From NCBI GenBank assembly GCA_014925825.1, contig JACGCK010000082.1:1-64000 (forward strand): 64,000 bases of DNA, given 5' to 3'. The DNA is from Pholiota molesta (lineage: Eukaryota; Basidiomycota; Agaricomycetes; Agaricales; Strophariaceae). The notes beneath the pieces are model-generated. The model had not been told where the DNA came from, did not search any database, and saw only the letters and a list, made by a program, of their open reading frames with translations. The position numbers were made by a program, and so were the translations under genes. Below, piece by piece: positions 58,709 through 64,000 of the stretch (positions are counted from its first letter, which is position 1; every line of letters starts with the position of its first letter).

Positions 58709-59831
58709 TGTCAATACCTCCAAGGAATATGAATCCTTATATTTTGCCATTTGCACAAATGCAATGGCTTGCCCATGGCCCCATACCAACATAGATAGTG
58801 GTGTTTCTGACATCTGAATCCCTTATTTGCGAAATGATCATTTTCGCACGTTATCGAAGCTCATACATAATTCACCGTGCCAACCATGGGAAGCAGATAA
58901 ACAATCCACTTGCAACTTACCAAGTGTGATGAATATGGTCCATAGACCAAGCTTCTGGGATCAGCACCTCTGAAGTTCAACGAACGACTTCAGGGTAGCT
59001 AAACCCCTTCCATTCAGTCTGGTACATTAGTTCCTTCGGAAGTTCTTGTTGAACTTTTATTGACTACACATCTTTACCTCCCGGGCCTCTGAGTATGAGG
59101 CTATTCATCCAATTTCAAGGCACAGATCTTCGTTGACAACCTTGCCTTACGTCGTTCTATGGCAGGAGGGTGGTTGTGGTTGCAGCCTAGCCAGGATGGA
59201 TACACAGCAAGTTCCTCCGAGCTAAGGGAATCCAATATAATGGGTCACCGGTTCGACCGAGAGGCACTTATTGTCTGAACCAGAACTATGGGTTTCTTGA
59301 GCGCCAGTATAAATTCCATCTCATTCTGGCGATCCCCCTCCCACAATCTAGAGAGAGTTTATATGCAAGTACCCTTTTGGCCTGTTCACGTCCTGACACA
59401 ATTCTGACTTCCGTTTTGCAGGCCATAGACCTTTACAGTATTTTGCAGTCATCGGCGATGGGAGCTCCTCGACGAAGTTTGCATGATGGTGAGCACATTC
59501 ACAGCTAATGGTGACACATATCTAATCATCAAGGGGACTATAAGATATTAACTCATACCCAGAGAGTCCTTTCAGAGAATCGACGTCTCCCACCTCATTG
59601 AACCTCCCTTTATCTCGCCAACTTCGAAGAGAAAGACCCATGCGCAGAGTCAAGAGACGGACAGAAGAACACAGTCGGAATAGCCTCCCAGGTTCTGTCG
59701 ACCTGAACCTTTGACTCCAAACAATTCGATAACAATAAGAACTCCTCTTCAATGCAAACACAGAAAAATGGGACGATGAATGGTCAACCTAATGCCAATC
59801 AGAATCCCAATCCGTTCTTTCTGTGTCCACA
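58709..59831. other. intergenic, nothing recognised
   Basis: About 1.1 kb between the ABC transporter and the next gene. One minus-strand frame (59522-59761) has no motif. No RNA or repeat is supported. Confidence 0.45.
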
Positions 59832-60844
59832 ATGTTTATACGCGATAACGATCCTCATGTCAATTACATAGGTGCATGGACATTGAATGGTACTCAATCT
59901 ATGACCCAGCATAGCACGACGCTTTCCGGCTCCATTATCTCCCTAAAGTTCAATGGCAAGCTTTCCTCTTTTCCACATATCAAACAAACTCTAATGCCCC
60001 GCATATCAACAGGATCAGGTATCGTCGTATTTGGCACAGTCCCAGCGAGCAATGCTTCCAATCCACCACCGACGGCGGTATACACTCTAGATAATAAACC
60101 ATTCGAAACTACCCTTCCTTTCGCCATATCTGACGTTCAGGATCAGCCTCTCTTTGCATCGATGGGCGGTTTGTCGGTTCAAGAACACCATATAGTCGTC
60201 AATGTTACCTCCGCGTCGACCGTACCTTATATTTTTGACAGCTTCTTCGTGTTTCCTGAGATGGGCTCTAATAAAGACGTCATTGGGCAAATACCTACGA
60301 GTGTCAACGTCTTTCCGACGGATACTGCGATCTCCAGCCCGACGACGACTAGCGCCACGCCGTCACTACAGGCAGCCTCTCCGGACGCTTCGCGTACTGC
60401 CTACGATCCACAAAAAATCATTCGCATTTTGGGGAGTTTTCTCGGAACGTTGATCTTCCTCATTTTCGGGGCAATAATTGCGTACGCCGTAGTTCGCCGG
60501 CGCCTTGCAAAGAAACAATGTGATACCAAAGAAAAGGTCGAAAAAGGCCGACCAGGTCAGCGATTGAAGTATTCACTCTAATTGAAACCGCTCATTCCTT
60601 GAACCAAATTTTAGATACCATCTATACCAGCTTCACTTCTACAGAATCAATCATGCGATACGGCAGCGGTGTCTGGTCACCCTTTCGCTCTCCTAGGAGT
60701 CAATATTCTCGCAGCGAAGGACGTAATGGCCAAGTTTCAACGCAGTCTACTAGCTTAAGAACATCGACGATTGACAACGTTCTTCATCCTCCTCCCCTTC
60801 CACCGAAGCCCGCACTACTGCTCCCATCCCCAATCCCGAGATAG
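59832..60844 (+). CDS. single-pass membrane protein, mushroom family (copy 3, one ectodomain)
   Basis: Three exons (59832-59955, 60013-60555, 60615-60844) give 298 residues. The start MFIRDNDPHVNYIGAW and the YTLDNKPFETTLPFA and QEHHIVVNVTSA strands match the first ectodomain of the copies at 18434 and 23035. The second ectodomain is absent. A Ser/Thr stalk, a helix (RILGSFLGTLIFLIFGAIIAY) and RRRLAKK follow. The tail has PPPLPPKP instead of PPxY. Intron 1 (59956-60012) begins GC and is 57 nt without stops, so retention would add 19 residues. The conserved position of the junction (F-N-G followed by G-V/I-V-V/Y-G) supports splicing. The start codon is the ATG at 59832. Confidence 0.78.
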
Positions 60845-61207
60845 CATGTCGATCTTCTTTATTCATTTTTTATTCGTGCTCGGACACTGTAGCCACTGTC
60901 ATTTGTACTTATATCTTACCATTCATTTACCACGTTTCTTCAGTGTACCATCGAGGATCACCCTCGCACTGAAGTCATCAATGTAAACTAACATGTTACC
61001 CTTCGCATGAATTAGTATTGATCATAGGTTTACATTGTATCAATGAGAATGCTTATTAATATTATGACCGACATGGTGGAGATTTAACGTATATCTATAC
61101 CAGATCTACGGAGGCAATAGTTTGGACATGTCAAAGTAAATTTTATACAGAGAATGCGAAAAGATAGCATATGAAGGCGTTAAACGAAGACTGGCCATAA
61201 CGATTGA

Positions 61208-63597
<2,390 letters not shown>

Positions 63598-64000
63598 TTG
63601 GCATAAATATCAACGCCGAGTTATGGTCAGCCATGGATCATGATGATCGGACTGAACCGTACGTTGCCTAGGCCGCCCTGATCCCGAAGTGGCATTGGAT
63701 TGGTTTTCACGTTTCATCCTCTGTTCAGCTTCAAATTGTTGGCAGATTCCCGTCCCCTTATTGCAACCCACTTGACGGCCGAGAAATTTCATCTTTTATC
63801 AGATGGCTGAACGAACAGCATTTTTGAGATGCTGATGTTGTGCCGCAGAAACCTGCCAGACTGCGATACATCCATGGATTCGCAGCAACTTTTCAGAACT
63901 TTTCGCCATTCTCGTCATAGCTTCCAACTTTTTGTTTCCAGGCAAGCCGGACCCAGAGGCGTTCCAATCAACTGCCCCCTAATAATAGCATATGTAAATT
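63598..64000. other. upstream region of malic enzyme
   Basis: About 400 bp. A minus-strand frame at 63610-63792 starts with ATG but shows no malic-enzyme leader. It could hold an unrecognised first exon; otherwise nothing is seen. Confidence 0.35.

Overview
The window is nuclear DNA of a mushroom-forming basidiomycete (Agaricomycetes). The basis is: genes split by many 50-60 nt GT-AG introns; a Clp1-type (clampless1) developmental regulator; secreted single-domain tyrosinases; a FunK1-like kinase; a mosaic transmembrane family typical of mushroom genomes; and a UBN2/Copia-type gag. No rRNA, tRNA or CRISPR was recognised. All gene models were spliced by eye from conserved protein blocks and splice signals.

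Layout. 1-5.1 kb: no recognisable gene, one 710-bp MITE-like element. 5.1-7.8 kb: RAD6/UBC2 (-) and two head-to-head CsbD/Hmp1-like stress genes. 8.2-15.8 kb: three co-oriented tyrosinase paralogues (-), a tyrosinase relic and an 830-bp CACTA-like foldback element. 18.4-25.3 kb: two members of a transmembrane family flank HEM14 (protoporphyrinogen oxidase), with a relic of the HEM14 3' end behind the second. 25.9-31.5 kb: YRA1/ALYREF (-) and RPC31 (+) share a 208-bp divergent promoter, followed by clp1 (-) and a GFA-domain gene (+). 32.3-36.2 kb: nested mobile DNA. A 3.8-kb MULE-like element with a 9-bp target duplication carries a GC-rich captured-looking gene fragment, an inner TIR element with the 5' part of a DUF6589-like gene, and inside that a hAT element with a perfect 8-bp duplication. 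37.1-42.1 kb: an unknown gene, a mitochondrial carrier, TAF13 and an RRM protein. 42.6-45.1 kb: a FunK1-like kinase, its decayed copy and an LTR-like fragment. 45.8-48.4 kb: a six-exon gene broken in exon 1 by a 1.64-kb retroelement that has identical LTRs and only a gag gene. 49.6-51.7 kb: a decayed DDE-integrase-type gene between ~390-bp inverted arms. 51.9-58.7 kb: an ABCC/MRP transporter with about thirty introns. 59.8-63.6 kb: a third transmembrane-family gene and malic enzyme.

Conserved housekeeping functions (ubiquitin ligation, haem synthesis, mRNA export, Pol III and TFIID transcription, malate metabolism, vacuolar or plasma-membrane transport) are thus interleaved with an active mobile-element landscape. 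The most notable observations are the gag-only retroelement that knocks out a host gene, the nested MULE/TIR/hAT block with a captured exon, the CACTA-like foldback in the tyrosinase cluster, and several gene relics that record local duplication.
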